NCBI GenBank assembly: GCA_003194525.1
Contig: NBIV01000024.1
Coordinates: 186,001 to 250,000, forward strand
Direction of reading: 5' to 3'
DNA: 64,000 nt
From: Gracilariopsis chorda
Lineage: Eukaryota > Rhodophyta > Florideophyceae > Gracilariales > Gracilariaceae
A model generated the notes under the pieces. That model saw only the letters and a list, made by a program, of their open reading frames with translations, was not told the DNA's origin and ran no database searches. How positions within the stretch are numbered: the stretch's first letter is position 1; every line of letters starts with the position of its first letter. Below are positions 53,565-62,928 of the stretch, piece after piece. The position numbers and the translations under genes are program-made.

Positions 53565-55463
53565 ATGACTCGTGCGGATTGTACCATCGCCATTCTATCC
53601 CATTTGCCTCCGTCTCTGTACTACTCAGCTTGCTCATTGCCCCAGCCTTCTTTAACCGACGCTCTGCTCCCGTCTAAACCGCACTCCAAACTGCAACCTG
53701 CGCTTGACATGCACCTCAATCCCACAACTCAAACACCCTCCGACTTAACTCATCCACCGGCTAACGACTTTGACCAACTGCGCCCGAGTCGCCGACTGTC
53801 CGCTTCCCACCTCCAACCTCAACCCCTTCCATCTCCCTTCCCAACGCCCCAAACCTCCACTTCCCACGCTCCTTCATCGCCCCCAACCATGGCTCCAGTC
53901 GCCCGCAAGGAGGACCGCTACATCCACGCTTCCGCATCCAAATCAAGACCCGCACCCACCCAAACCGCTCCGGGCTCACTTTCAGACCGCATCGCCCGTC
54001 GCGACCATTATCACTCTGGTCGCACCCAAATTGCCAAGCGCCTGCGAGGCGCCTCTCCCATATCCTCCTCCTCCATTTCATCCTTAACCGAGCTTGCCGC
54101 CTCCACACGAACAACGGAAGCCGCCGCCGCCACAACTAACCCTGCTGCACTGCGCACCCACCGTCGCCGTTCCTCAGAGTCGTCCGCTACCGTCCCCAGT
54201 GTCTACCTTCGCCAACAGCGCACCCGACCCGCTTCAGACAACCAGCTTAACAATGCACTCAACGCCCCTAAGAAGCGCCCGTTGGCGCCAACTGACTTCA
54301 ATCTTTGCAAGATGCTCGGCTCCGGCGGAACCGCCACCGTCTTCCGCGCAGAGGTCATTCCTGGCTCGCCCGCCGCTCTCGTTCTCCCTGTCAAGGAGCT
54401 CGCACTCAAGGCAGTGCCCAAGAAGGGCATGACCCGCCGCGCGCACCACTACCTCGCTAGAGAGATTGCCATTCACCGCAATTTGCAGCAGCATCCGAAC
54501 ATTGCCGGCTTGTTCGAGGTCTTCGAGGACTCTGCGGGTATCTACTTGGCTATGGAGCTCTTGCGCGGAACCGACCTCTACACCGCGCTCAAGAGGGAGA
54601 GACGCGGCTTTCCCGAGTCGCTTGCGCTGCAAATCACATCGCAAGTGCTCGAGGCGCTGCGTTACATGCATTCATTGGGCTATGCCCATCGGGATATCAA
54701 GCCCGAGAACATTGTGTTCACGGAGAAACCCTTCTACGCCGATGGCAAACTGGCTCCCATCAAGCTCATCGACTTTGGGCTGGCTAGTGCGCGAGACCCC
54801 AATGCGTCGGAAAAGGAGAAGCTCAGCTCTGAAAAGTGTGGCACTGTGCGATATGCGGCGCCCGAAATCGTCACAGAGACGGCGTACGTTCCTGAGCTTT
54901 GTGACATTTGGAGCGTAGGTATTGTGCTGTACTCCATTATCGCCCACCGCAACCCGTACACCGGTCGAACTGAGAAGGAAGTGTTACATCAGATTTCCAA
55001 CGTGCCACTTTCCTTTAGCACACCAGAGTGGGACCGCGTGTCGGAGGACACAAAACAATTTATTCGTTCATGTTTGAGTATCAGAGCAGCAGACAGGCCT
55101 AATGCCGCCCGCGCTTTGCAACAAGTGCATCGCATTGTGGATGTGCTCTCTGAACAGCAAACGGCTGTCGCCTTCTCAGCCAAGGATCAGTTGTCTGACG
55201 TGCGCTCTTGCCGCACGAAGCGGGCACATCAGGAATATTTCCGCGGAGATGTGTCGGGCTTCTCCAGCCATGTCACACCGGACGCGAGTGTACCTACTAG
55301 TCGCCGTCGCGATGGTAACTCTGCTTCTGACGGCAGTGATTCTCCGTCGTCTAGCAACGGCAGCGACGGAAACGGGCAAGCGCCCAACTTTTTGGATGGC
55401 CTTCTCGCCTGGTTCAGTGGTGGTTCCACTCCAGAAAGAAATGGGTCGGAAAGCGCGCACTAA
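53565..55463 (+). CDS. Ser/Thr protein kinase, CAMK-like, with disordered arms
   Basis: 632 residues from ATG 53565. Other in-frame ATGs lie at 53709 and 53889, and the last has the best context (ACCATGG), so the true start may be there. About 245 Ser/Pro/Thr-rich residues precede the kinase domain. Landmarks: glycine loop GSGGTATVF near 251, ATP lysine in LALKAVPKK near 282, HRDIKPEN near 375, IDFGLA near 401, and CGTVRYAAPEIV near 427. There is no EF-hand or other known tail domain, so it is not a CDPK. The fold is nearest to CaMK/CDPK-type kinases. The tail is Ser/Asp/Gly-rich and ends in a short hydrophobic NFLDGLLAWFSGG helix. All catalytic residues I can check are present, so the enzyme should be active; the substrate is unknown. 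Confidence 0.82.
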   Translation: MTRADCTIAILSHLPPSLYYSACSLPQPSLTDALLPSKPHSKLQPALDMHLNPTTQTPSDLTHPPANDFDQLRPSRRLSASHLQPQPLPSPFPTPQTSTSHAPSSPPTMAPVARKEDRYIHASASKSRPAPTQTAPGSLSDRIARRDHYHSGRTQIAKRLRGASPISSSSISSLTELAASTRTTEAAAATTNPAALRTHRRRSSESSATVPSVYLRQQRTRPASDNQLNNALNAPKKRPLAPTDFNLCKMLGSGGTATVFRAEVIPGSPAALVLPVKELALKAVPKKGMTRRAHHYLAREIAIHRNLQQHPNIAGLFEVFEDSAGIYLAMELLRGTDLYTALKRERRGFPESLALQITSQVLEALRYMHSLGYAHRDIKPENIVFTEKPFYADGKLAPIKLIDFGLASARDPNASEKEKLSSEKCGTVRYAAPEIVTETAYVPELCDIWSVGIVLYSIIAHRNPYTGRTEKEVLHQISNVPLSFSTPEWDRVSEDTKQFIRSCLSIRAADRPNAARALQQVHRIVDVLSEQQTAVAFSAKDQLSDVRSCRTKRAHQEYFRGDVSGFSSHVTPDASVPTSRRRDGNSASDGSDSPSSSNGSDGNGQAPNFLDGLLAWFSGGSTPERNGSESAH

Positions 55464-56397
55464 TTATACACCCTATCTATACATACATACTATATACATA
55501 TTCAAACATATCCGCTTCCAACGGTACCAGTAGCACACACAACTGGCAATGCGACCAGCTAACTCCGTTTGTCCTCAATACAACGCTGTGAAAGCACTAC
55601 CCTCATCCGGACTTGTGTACAGATGAAGATCGCACCCTCTCTTCTACCTTGTAAAAAAGACGAAACAAAGCAGAAAGTAATGTGCTCGCGCGGCTTGCGC
55701 GGCTCTAGCTGAGGCCAGCTTGCACGCCCTTGCTGGCGAAAGGGACAGCGATGCCTGCGTGTGTATGGACAAACGGTCATGTCTGGTTGGAAGTTGACGT
55801 GCTGCGCTTGATGGCGGCCTGCACATGCTTCCAACAACCCACCCCTGACACGCACATGCTGAACGGGCCAAGAGTGCACAGCACCAAGCGATTTCGTGTG
55901 TGGGGCAAAATTCAAATACGAAAATTCATTGGTGTCTGTGTTCCTGTGTTGAGTGGCGCTGCGCCATGGAACGCGACAGCCGCGTGGGAACAGAAAACGA
56001 AAAACAAGTCGTTCTTTTTCCTTAATTCCGCTCCTGTCGCCCCTGAGTGTAGATAGAGGCCGTTGGTGGAGTTAAAAGCTTCAATGTGCGCAGCACGCGT
56101 CGTTGTCATTGGCAACGAGTGAAATTCACAATCTGAATCGCTCGGTCAGGTTTCGTTTCACGTTGACTTGGCTGCTGACTGTTGGTGGGTGAGAGAGGCT
56201 TGCGAACATCCGCTGGGATACTCTTCGTAAGCTATCGACTGATACTCGTTTCGTTTTATGTCGGCCTTGTGTCTGGCTCCACAATTGAGGGAAAGAGGGA
56301 AATGGAGGGGGATGCGCAATACTGGGCGTTCTGGCAACCGATGAGAACAGTTTAAGCCGGCAACGGCTTCTTTACAGTTTGCAGCTTGCAACGTGCA
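55464..56397. other. Convergent intergenic region, no gene seen
   Basis: Between the 3' ends of the kinase (+) and the aminopeptidase (-). A short TACATA-rich stretch follows the kinase stop. No coding signal. Confidence 0.5.
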
Positions 56398-57531
56398 TCA
56401 GCCCTCTTCCTCCCACCAGAATTTTGGTCCGTCAGGAAGACGCGCTGTGAGAACCTCAAAGCCTTCCTTTGTGACCAGAATGGTATGCTCAAACTGCGCA
56501 GAGTTGTGGCCGTCTGCAGTAACGGCAGTCCAATTATCAGGCCAGATATCATCGCGCCAGTTGCCGCCATTGATCATGGGCTCTATTGTAAAGCACATGC
56601 CCGGTTTACACATTCCAACTGCGCGGTTCTTCCTGTAGTGCGGCACGTTGGGCGCGGTGTGAAACTGCTCGCCGATACCGTGGCCGCAATAACTTCGCAC
56701 AACGGAATGGCCATTTGCGCGAGCAACCTTCTCAATGTACGCACCCAGTTCTCTGAACAAAACGCCGGGCTTGACCCTTTTGATGGCGGCCCACATGGAG
56801 TCGTGCGCAGTGCGTATCAGATTCTTGTCCTGTTGAGAAACATTGCCTATGCATATGGTTTCGTTGAGGTCGCCGTGATAGCCTTCGTGGTACAGGGTGA
56901 TGTCGATGTTGAGAATGTCGCCATCTTGAAGAGGGCGCTTGTCTGGGATACCATGGCATATCACCTCATTCACGCTAGTGCAGCACGCCTTGGGGAACCC
57001 ATAATAGTTTAGAGGGCTCGGATAAGACTGTCTGTCAATGCACGCTTGGTGCACAATGTGATCAATTTGCTCGGTAGTGACGCCTACCTTGGCGGCGCGT
57101 ACCGCCATGTCGAGTACCTCTCTGGCCAAGCGACATACCTTGCGCATAGCTGCGATACCTTGCTCGTCCAGGGTGACAAACTTGGTGCTGGTTCGGTTGA
57201 AGCGTTCCTCAGCAGTGGGAACGCCATCAACGGCGTAGTCCGGATGTGGAATGGAAGCGGGGACAGTTCGCATGGGCAGCACAAGGTCTGCGACTCGCAA
57301 GTCTCCTGTGTAGTTGAAGCGGTCGAAGGCGGCGCGTCTGCGCTTTGCGGAAGGGTCCATTCCGCGGGGAAGGGCGGAGCCCTTGTGCAACTGTTTGTGT
57401 GTTGGCCATGCGGCGCGGAAACAGTCCTGGGTGCAAAAGTAGCTCTGTTCGACGAGGTCGATCTCTAGCTTGACGCACGTTGGGCAGCGAAGGCTTGCCT
57501 CCTTCTCGCAGTTGGACGTGGCGCACTTCAT
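56398..57531 (-). CDS. METAP1: Methionine aminopeptidase type 1 with zinc finger
   Basis: 377 residues from ATG 57531 (MKCATSNCEK). This start matches the usual METAP1 N-terminus; in-frame upstream Mets (for example at 57642) would add unconserved residues. Residues 3-49 form the C6H2 MYND-like finger (C3, C8, C16, C19, C33, C37, H45, H49) that anchors the enzyme to ribosomes in yeast and man. The pita-bread peptidase domain carries all expected active-site residues by count: H193 (ICHGIP), D210, D221, H284 (CGHGIG), H291, E317 (TIEPMI) and E348 (QFEHT). It removes the initiator methionine from nascent cytosolic proteins using two metal ions. The head-to-head gene starts 244 bases away, so a shared promoter is likely. 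Confidence 0.93.
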   Translation of the reverse strand: MKCATSNCEKEASLRCPTCVKLEIDLVEQSYFCTQDCFRAAWPTHKQLHKGSALPRGMDPSAKRRRAAFDRFNYTGDLRVADLVLPMRTVPASIPHPDYAVDGVPTAEERFNRTSTKFVTLDEQGIAAMRKVCRLAREVLDMAVRAAKVGVTTEQIDHIVHQACIDRQSYPSPLNYYGFPKACCTSVNEVICHGIPDKRPLQDGDILNIDITLYHEGYHGDLNETICIGNVSQQDKNLIRTAHDSMWAAIKRVKPGVLFRELGAYIEKVARANGHSVVRSYCGHGIGEQFHTAPNVPHYRKNRAVGMCKPGMCFTIEPMINGGNWRDDIWPDNWTAVTADGHNSAQFEHTILVTKEGFEVLTARLPDGPKFWWEEEG

Positions 57532-57774
57532 GTTTGCGGGGTTGTTTTCGGGGCGGACCGATGTACCGTTCGCATCTTCCCTCTCTGTGCCACACCGACC
57601 GACGCAGTGAAAAGTCGAGTTGGAGGAGAGCGCCATCATGAGCATCGGAAAGCTGGGCACGTGTCCACGTACAATTCGTGGAGACGTGTAGCGCTTAATA
57701 CGCCAATCTACGCGCACAAATCATTCTAGTGGGGGCGCCGGGCGCGACTCGCGCGCCTTCATGTAGAGTTAGTT

Positions 57775-59718
57775 ATGTGTAGCGCCGTCATTCGCCGCAT
57801 CGCCGCATTCGTTGCGCCCCGCTCAAACGAGACGAGCCCACACGAGACGAAACGAAACATGTTGGCCGAGAGCCACCACTCCGACGGAGTGCGGCGCCAG
57901 TCGCCGCGCAGCCCACCGCCTCCGCCGCGGCCGCCGCGCTCCAACCGCGTCCCTCCCCGCCGCACGCCCTCCCGAGATACTTCGCGCTCCACCCCGCGTC
58001 GCGAGCGCACGTCGCTTCGCCGCCGCCGCCGCCGTTCACCCACCCCCAGCAGCTACGATAGCTACGACAGCTACGACAGTTGTTCCGAATCTAGTCCCAG
58101 TCGCAGTCCACCCCCGCGCAATCGTTATTCCCACTCCGAAAGCTCGTACAGCCGAAGCAGAAGCCCAACGCCGCGTCGTCGCCGCCGCCGTCGTACTCCC
58201 TCACCACCGCGAAGACGTGCGTACCGTCGCCGCAGATATACCCGCACTCCACCTCCCCGACGCCCGCGCTCTTCGAGAAGCACCCGTTCTCCTCATCGGA
58301 AACGCCCGCGCGCCCCCGCTGTTCCCGATAGTCGCGATCGCGACGCTCGTACCATTTTTGTGTGGCAGCTTGCCAAACGCGTCACTGCCGACGACGTGCA
58401 CGATTTGTTCTCCGATGCGGGCGACGTCAGGGATGTCCGGCTCGTCACAGATCGCTATTCCACGAGGCACAAGAGTGCAGGCTATGTCGAATTTTACGAT
58501 GAGCGCGCTGTTGACCGTGCCATCAACATGTCTGGCACCAGTCTCTGCGGGTTTCCCGTCGCAATCAGGCGCATAACTAATCCATCGGCGTCCAAACGCA
58601 ACTCTCGAACGGATGACCCGTCGTATCTCCATGACCGTCGCCCGCGGGGTCGCCCTGAACGTCAGCAAGAGCCCGGTGGCACGGGCGTTCCGAACAATAA
58701 TTCAATTGGTTGGTCCACGCGTCGCCCCATACGTCCAGTGGACGCATACAACAATGCACAGCCTGCACCAACATCGGCCTACGCTCAAAAGCTCGTGTCT
58801 ATTCAAGAACTGAAACGGTTGCTGAACCCGAACAACTTGCCAGTAGGCCCCACCTTGATAACGCGCGACGGCTACAACAACGCAGTACAACATTCTACCC
58901 CCTCAGGAGCCACAGCTGTCGACGACCATCTCCGCGTGTATGTCGGCTCTATTCCCTATCAGCTAAGCGAAGCGGAACTTACCTCCGTATTCGAACCGTA
59001 TGGACACATTCAGTCGATTCAACTCCAACGCGAGCCCAGCGGGCGATCCAACGGCTTCGCGATTGTAGAGTTTTCGACCGCAGAGGCTGCGCGGAAAGCT
59101 GTCGTGGTTAACGGCCGTGTTGTGGCAGGAAAGAGTCTAACTGTGGCAGTTGCAACTCAGGCCAACCGAGGCGGTGACGCCTCGGTTGGCCTGATCCGCA
59201 ACGGCCACAGTTCCGTCGCCGCCGCTGTTGATGTGAATCGCAAATTGGTAGACCGCGTTCCACTCCCGCTTGTGGATGTACCCGGAGAGATTGATGAAGG
59301 GCGAGACGGTGGACTCCCGATGAACACTGCGCAGCGGGTTATGCTGATGCAAGAATTATCTCGCGGAGAGACGATGGGAACGAAGTTGCGGGGAGATTTG
59401 GAAAAGCTGAAGACCTCGAGCAAACCGTCACGGTGTTTGGTGCTGTCAAATATGTTTGACCCAGCAACGGAAGAATCTGGGTTTGAACGCGAATTACTGG
59501 AAGAGGTGCGTGACGAATGCATGGCCAAATACGGAGAAGTTGGACACATTCACGTAGAGACTGAATCTCATGGTATTGTTTATATTCGCTTCGGGAAGAT
59601 TGGTGAAGCTTCCAAAGCTAAGAATGACCTAAGCGGGAGATGGTTTGGCGGAAAGAAAATTGTTGCTAACTTCGTAGACGACGAGGATTACAGAGAGCGA
59701 TTCCCGAAGGCGGGATAA
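57775..59718 (+). CDS. RBM39/CAPER-like SR splicing factor
   Basis: 647 residues. An Arg/Ser-rich arm (about 40-185) is followed by RRM1 (about 192-270, RNP2 IFVWQL, RNP1 SAGYVEF) and RRM2 (about 387-460, RNP2 VYVGSI, RNP1 NGFAIVEF). A C-terminal third RRM (about 552-640) has the look of a U2AF-homology motif, with GRWFGGKKIVANF in place of a normal RNP1 end (R-x-F type). This order, RS-RRM-RRM-UHM, is that of RBM39/CAPERalpha and its fungal and plant relatives, which help U2 snRNP choose 3' splice sites in the nucleus. An in-frame ATG at 57859 is an alternative start. A 17-bp perfect hairpin lies in the coding sequence just after RRM2 (59157-59194). Divergent from METAP1. Confidence 0.88.
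   Translation: MCSAVIRRIAAFVAPRSNETSPHETKRNMLAESHHSDGVRRQSPRSPPPPPRPPRSNRVPPRRTPSRDTSRSTPRRERTSLRRRRRRSPTPSSYDSYDSYDSCSESSPSRSPPPRNRYSHSESSYSRSRSPTPRRRRRRRTPSPPRRRAYRRRRYTRTPPPRRPRSSRSTRSPHRKRPRAPAVPDSRDRDARTIFVWQLAKRVTADDVHDLFSDAGDVRDVRLVTDRYSTRHKSAGYVEFYDERAVDRAINMSGTSLCGFPVAIRRITNPSASKRNSRTDDPSYLHDRRPRGRPERQQEPGGTGVPNNNSIGWSTRRPIRPVDAYNNAQPAPTSAYAQKLVSIQELKRLLNPNNLPVGPTLITRDGYNNAVQHSTPSGATAVDDHLRVYVGSIPYQLSEAELTSVFEPYGHIQSIQLQREPSGRSNGFAIVEFSTAEAARKAVVVNGRVVAGKSLTVAVATQANRGGDASVGLIRNGHSSVAAAVDVNRKLVDRVPLPLVDVPGEIDEGRDGGLPMNTAQRVMLMQELSRGETMGTKLRGDLEKLKTSSKPSRCLVLSNMFDPATEESGFERELLEEVRDECMAKYGEVGHIHVETESHGIVYIRFGKIGEASKAKNDLSGRWFGGKKIVANFVDDEDYRERFPKAG
59157..59194 (+). other. Perfect 17-bp hairpin with GNRA-type loop inside the RBM39-like CDS
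   Basis: TCAGGCCAACCGAGGCG (59157-59173) pairs fully with CGCCTCGGTTGGCCTGA (59178-59194) around the loop GTGA. In RNA this is a GUGA tetraloop on a very stable stem. It codes for about residues 461-474, just behind RRM2. The sequence fact is certain; a regulatory role is not. Confidence 0.85.
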
Positions 59719-60155
59719 TGGTGCTCGTTCTTTTTTGGTTGGTGTAGGAAGGTGAGATGCATTCTTTCATTCTCCGTTTTCTCTTGATTCAGTTGCTTGT
59801 GTCAAACTGTTAGTGTTGTGTCGTAGTATGTGTGTGACTGAGTGTGAGCGTATGTATGTGTCTGTATGCGTGTCTTAACTGCTTCGAGTCTGTGTTTTGT
59901 GAAAGAGTTTGTGAACTGAGGTTGCGAATTGTGAATTGTGAATTGACGTTACAGGTTTTGCTGCAGTTCGTTGTTTGACTCTACGTAACGATGCTGATCT
60001 GATGGTGTTTACTAACGTATCAAGCACTCGTTTCTTTGTCGATTGCGTCGCACAGCAGATCTGGGAAACACGGCTAAGATTACGTCGCGATGAAGGCATT
60101 TCCGCCAGACTGACCGAGCAGTAAAGAAATCTAACCAGCGCAATGGTGCTCACCC
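59719..60155. other. Convergent intergenic region
   Basis: Contains a GT-rich stretch (TGTGTGACTGAGTGTGAGCG, about 59828-59870) likely in the 3' end of the RBM39-like transcript. No gene seen. Confidence 0.5.
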
Positions 60156-60638
60156 TCAGCTCACAATAAAGGTTGCGGACGCGATCATACAATCGCTATC
60201 TCTTCGCGCGCCAGACCAAGCCATCCCTCTGAACGTGCGCTTGTCAGCCGCATGTTCCGCGCGCTCTTCGCCAAACACGGCGATATTGACAGTCGTGCCA
60301 GCGCCGCGTACAGGCTTGTGAAACCGGGCGGTAGTCAAACTCAGCACGGAAGCCGGGCGTGCAAGAAGCACATCTGACAATGTGAACATGGCATTGAGCA
60401 CTTCAACGGCTGGGAGCACAGGATGATTTGGAAAGTGCGCGCGCATAACAGGCAGACGACGCTCGCAGACGTGAAGCTGCGCATGGGCGACAGTTCGAGC
60501 GGGGTCGATTAGGAGGGCGGTGAGGGGGGACGGGGGTGGTGCATGGCGAAGCCTAGAAACGCACGGCACAGGGAGAAAAACGCGACAGGCTGTGAGCCGA
60601 TTTGCAAGTTCGGAAGAGATACGGTGGGCCATCATCAT
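60156..60638 (-). CDS. Hotdog-fold protein, FabZ/ApeI dehydratase-like
   Basis: From the first of three tandem ATGs (60638) the protein has 160 residues. The diagnostic block is HFPNHPVLPAVEVLNAM at 68-84, matching the GHFP...PVMPG active-site helix of 3-hydroxyacyl-ACP dehydratases, followed by a central strand ARFHKPVRGAG like the FabZ KFxxPVxPG strand. The catalytic histidine is kept (H68), but the position of the FabZ glutamate is Asn (N82). So it may be a divergent dehydratase, a related beta-hydroxyacyl-binding protein, or non-catalytic. The frame stays open upstream through KPVREWIHSLFGER without an ATG, so a short upstream exon is possible. No clear transit peptide. Confidence 0.6.
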   Translation of the reverse strand: MMMAHRISSELANRLTACRVFLPVPCVSRLRHAPPPSPLTALLIDPARTVAHAQLHVCERRLPVMRAHFPNHPVLPAVEVLNAMFTLSDVLLARPASVLSLTTARFHKPVRGAGTTVNIAVFGEERAEHAADKRTFRGMAWSGARRDSDCMIASATFIVS

Positions 60639-61017
60639 CCGCTCCCCGAAAAGCGAATGAATCCACTCTCTCACCGGCTTCTCTATCAGAAAGTGAAGCT
60701 TGTCGACATGGGTAGAGTTTCTTCGAACCTGTACAGTTGTTATGTGTGTATGTAACGACTTCGGTAGAAGTCGAAAGAGAACAGTTCACCAGAAAATAGA
60801 GATTTTACGCAAGCGGAACTTCGTGGGGACGTGAGTAAAATTTCGTCACGTTTCCTAGTGTCAGTCGTGGGACCAACTTTAGTGAAGTCGTGTCTCCGAC
60901 GTAGTGAAAAGTGGGTGTATAGTGAAGCAACGTGAGCTTCAGGAAGCGCTTACTTCAAATTGCCCTCCTACTGGAGCAACACCAGCGTCGACGTGCTTCA
61001 AAGTCAACGCGGGTAAA
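60639..61017. other. Intergenic between the hotdog gene and transposon debris
   Basis: No gene recognised. The left part may hold an upstream exon or leader of the hotdog gene. Confidence 0.4.
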
Positions 61018-61925
61018 ATGCTGCCAACAACTCCGAACGCAACTGAAACCGAGCATGACGAAGTGGTACGCAGCTCCAGCCCGTCACCGCATAACCAACC
61101 ATCAGTCTCAAATGCTCCGGTTTTCCCTCTAGCCACAAAACCGACTAAAAACCGGTGTCGCTTCAGCAAAGATGAGGATCTTATAATTATAAGAGAAGTA
61201 GCCGCTGCAAAAGCTCAGGTCGCACCAAATGGCGAAAAACGCGGGCGTTTTGAAATAGGAGCTGCAAAGGGGAATGACACGAAATGTCTGAAACACGCAA
61301 TAACATGGAAATCCGTGCAAGATCGTTACAAACATTTGCAAGATAGATTTGACCAGTGTGATGCGATTGAGGCAAAACTGAGTGGCATTGGTGGGGAAAT
61401 AGGTGAGATTGACCAGCTCTTGAGTATTATAAAAAAAGCGCAGGACGATTTTCTGCAAGCGCAAAAAGAAAAGAGGTAGTTGCACGAAGAACTGAAGGAA
61501 AAGTTAGAACGACTTGTAGTATTTATTAGGCAGAGAGCTACGAGAAGAATTGACTCCGAGAATGGCATTTATGGAAAAAATTAAGGAAAGGGTGAGGGGC
61601 CTTCGAAGAAAGCCAAGGCAAGTCGCTCCTTATCATCGCCATCTGCTGACGATGAAACTGCCTCTTTCACAGCCGCTATAGAGCGCGATGACGCGCATTG
61701 TTTAAAGCTAGAGGAAGACAGATTGTAGTTGGAACCTGAACGGGTCGGGCAGCAAGAAAAGAAACAGTTGTCGAGCGAGAAGAGCACAGGCGTGAGCGCA
61801 AAGAATCTCAAAAGCTAGATTTACAGAAGTCTCAGATGATAATGGACGTTATAAGATGTTTATCAGCTGCAACAACAACTAGAGAAACGACATCCTATGC
61901 GAATAATGACAACGCTGGTAGCTAG
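61018..61925 (+). pseudogene. SANT/Myb-like transposon-type protein, decayed
   Basis: The frame from ATG 61018 (MLPTTPNATETEH) is open to 61479. Its middle (RFSKDEDLIIIREVAAAKAQ...ITWKSVQDRYKHLQ) fits a SANT/Myb-like DNA-binding domain. The usual coiled C-terminal part continues downstream only in other frames: a Lys/Ser/Glu-rich stretch at about 61600-61790, then LDLQKSQMIMDVIRCLSA near 61815-61870. At least one stop (61477-61479) and further frame changes interrupt it. PIF/Harbinger transposons carry such a second gene to help transposase binding and import. Here it lies just outside the long inverted repeat at 62100 and convergent to the transposase. It could instead be a dead host gene. 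Confidence 0.55.
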
Positions 61926-62099
61926 GAAAGATCCTGCCCATAGCTCTACGCTCGCTCTGGCGTACTCTTCATCTGCTCCTCGCGCCGGCTGCGCTCACCG
62001 CGGATTATGCGCTCGCTTCTGAGCAACATCCACGAAACCATCCCAGCTATCCACGAGAGATTAAATAGTCTTCAAAAAAAGTAGGGCGGCCGTGAAGGT
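61926..62099. other. Spacer between the SANT-like relic and the long inverted repeat
   Basis: Short GC-rich stretch followed by an A run. No feature recognised. Confidence 0.4.
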
Positions 62100-62928
62100 T
62101 GAAGTGCAACGCCCTCAGGGAGGGATTTCTGGTACTTGATCGTTTTCCCGATATTATCGGTTGTGTAGTGTTTATATGAACTACGCCCCACAATGGTGGG
62201 TATGGACACGTGGGACACGGTTTTGGGTCAATTGGCGGTTGGCCACAGTAGTAGATGTTACCACGAAATGTGGAGTATTTTAGATAATACTATTTATTAT
62301 TTTCACACCCATTTCTGGGAAGCTAGTACTTAGTGCGACGGCGCACTGCCGTCGCACCAGTAAACCTTCCCCAACAAGGGACCCCAACCTGGGGAATTGG
62401 CTCTAGTTGTTGCCGCTTGCGCGCGTGCTCTACTCCTCCTTGGAGGGAAACGCTGTAAACCACGGGACATCTAACCCCCTTGCACATCTAAAGAGGCCCA
62501 TCCTTGGGAGTATAATTGTTCCAATCACATTGGTGTTTCGCCCTGTATAGGGAGTCCTGTCCACCGGCATTGCCGTATTTGTTCGTCGCTCTTGCGACAC
62601 ACCCTCGCCCACTCTTCCTCCTTTCCCTTCACTCTCCTCCTTTCCCGCTCTCAGGGTAGTACATCCCGCTACCCGCGGCCCTCCGGTGTACACCCACTCA
62701 CACTTCCCCACTCACGTGGAAACATACCTCTACTGAGGATCACACCCCGCTCACGCGGATACCGATTCTTCGCCTTCACCTCCCTGCGCAAGTCGCGACA
62801 GGTGTCCCTGGTCTTACAAACCGGCTTTGCCGTGACACCTCTGGGAGGGCTCTACCCAACTGGTTTCACCTCGTGAGAGGAAGATCCCGAACGTCTTTCG
62901 GTGTTTTTCCCCTTTGGGGCATTGCACC
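62100..62928 (+). repeat. Long terminal inverted repeat, left-arm type (third copy)
   Basis: 829 bp, nearly the same as 47113-47937 from TGAAGTGCAACGCCCTCAGG to GGGGCATTGCACC. It marks the left end of an element that contains the transposase remnant and continues past the window; its right arm is not seen. Confidence 0.8.
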
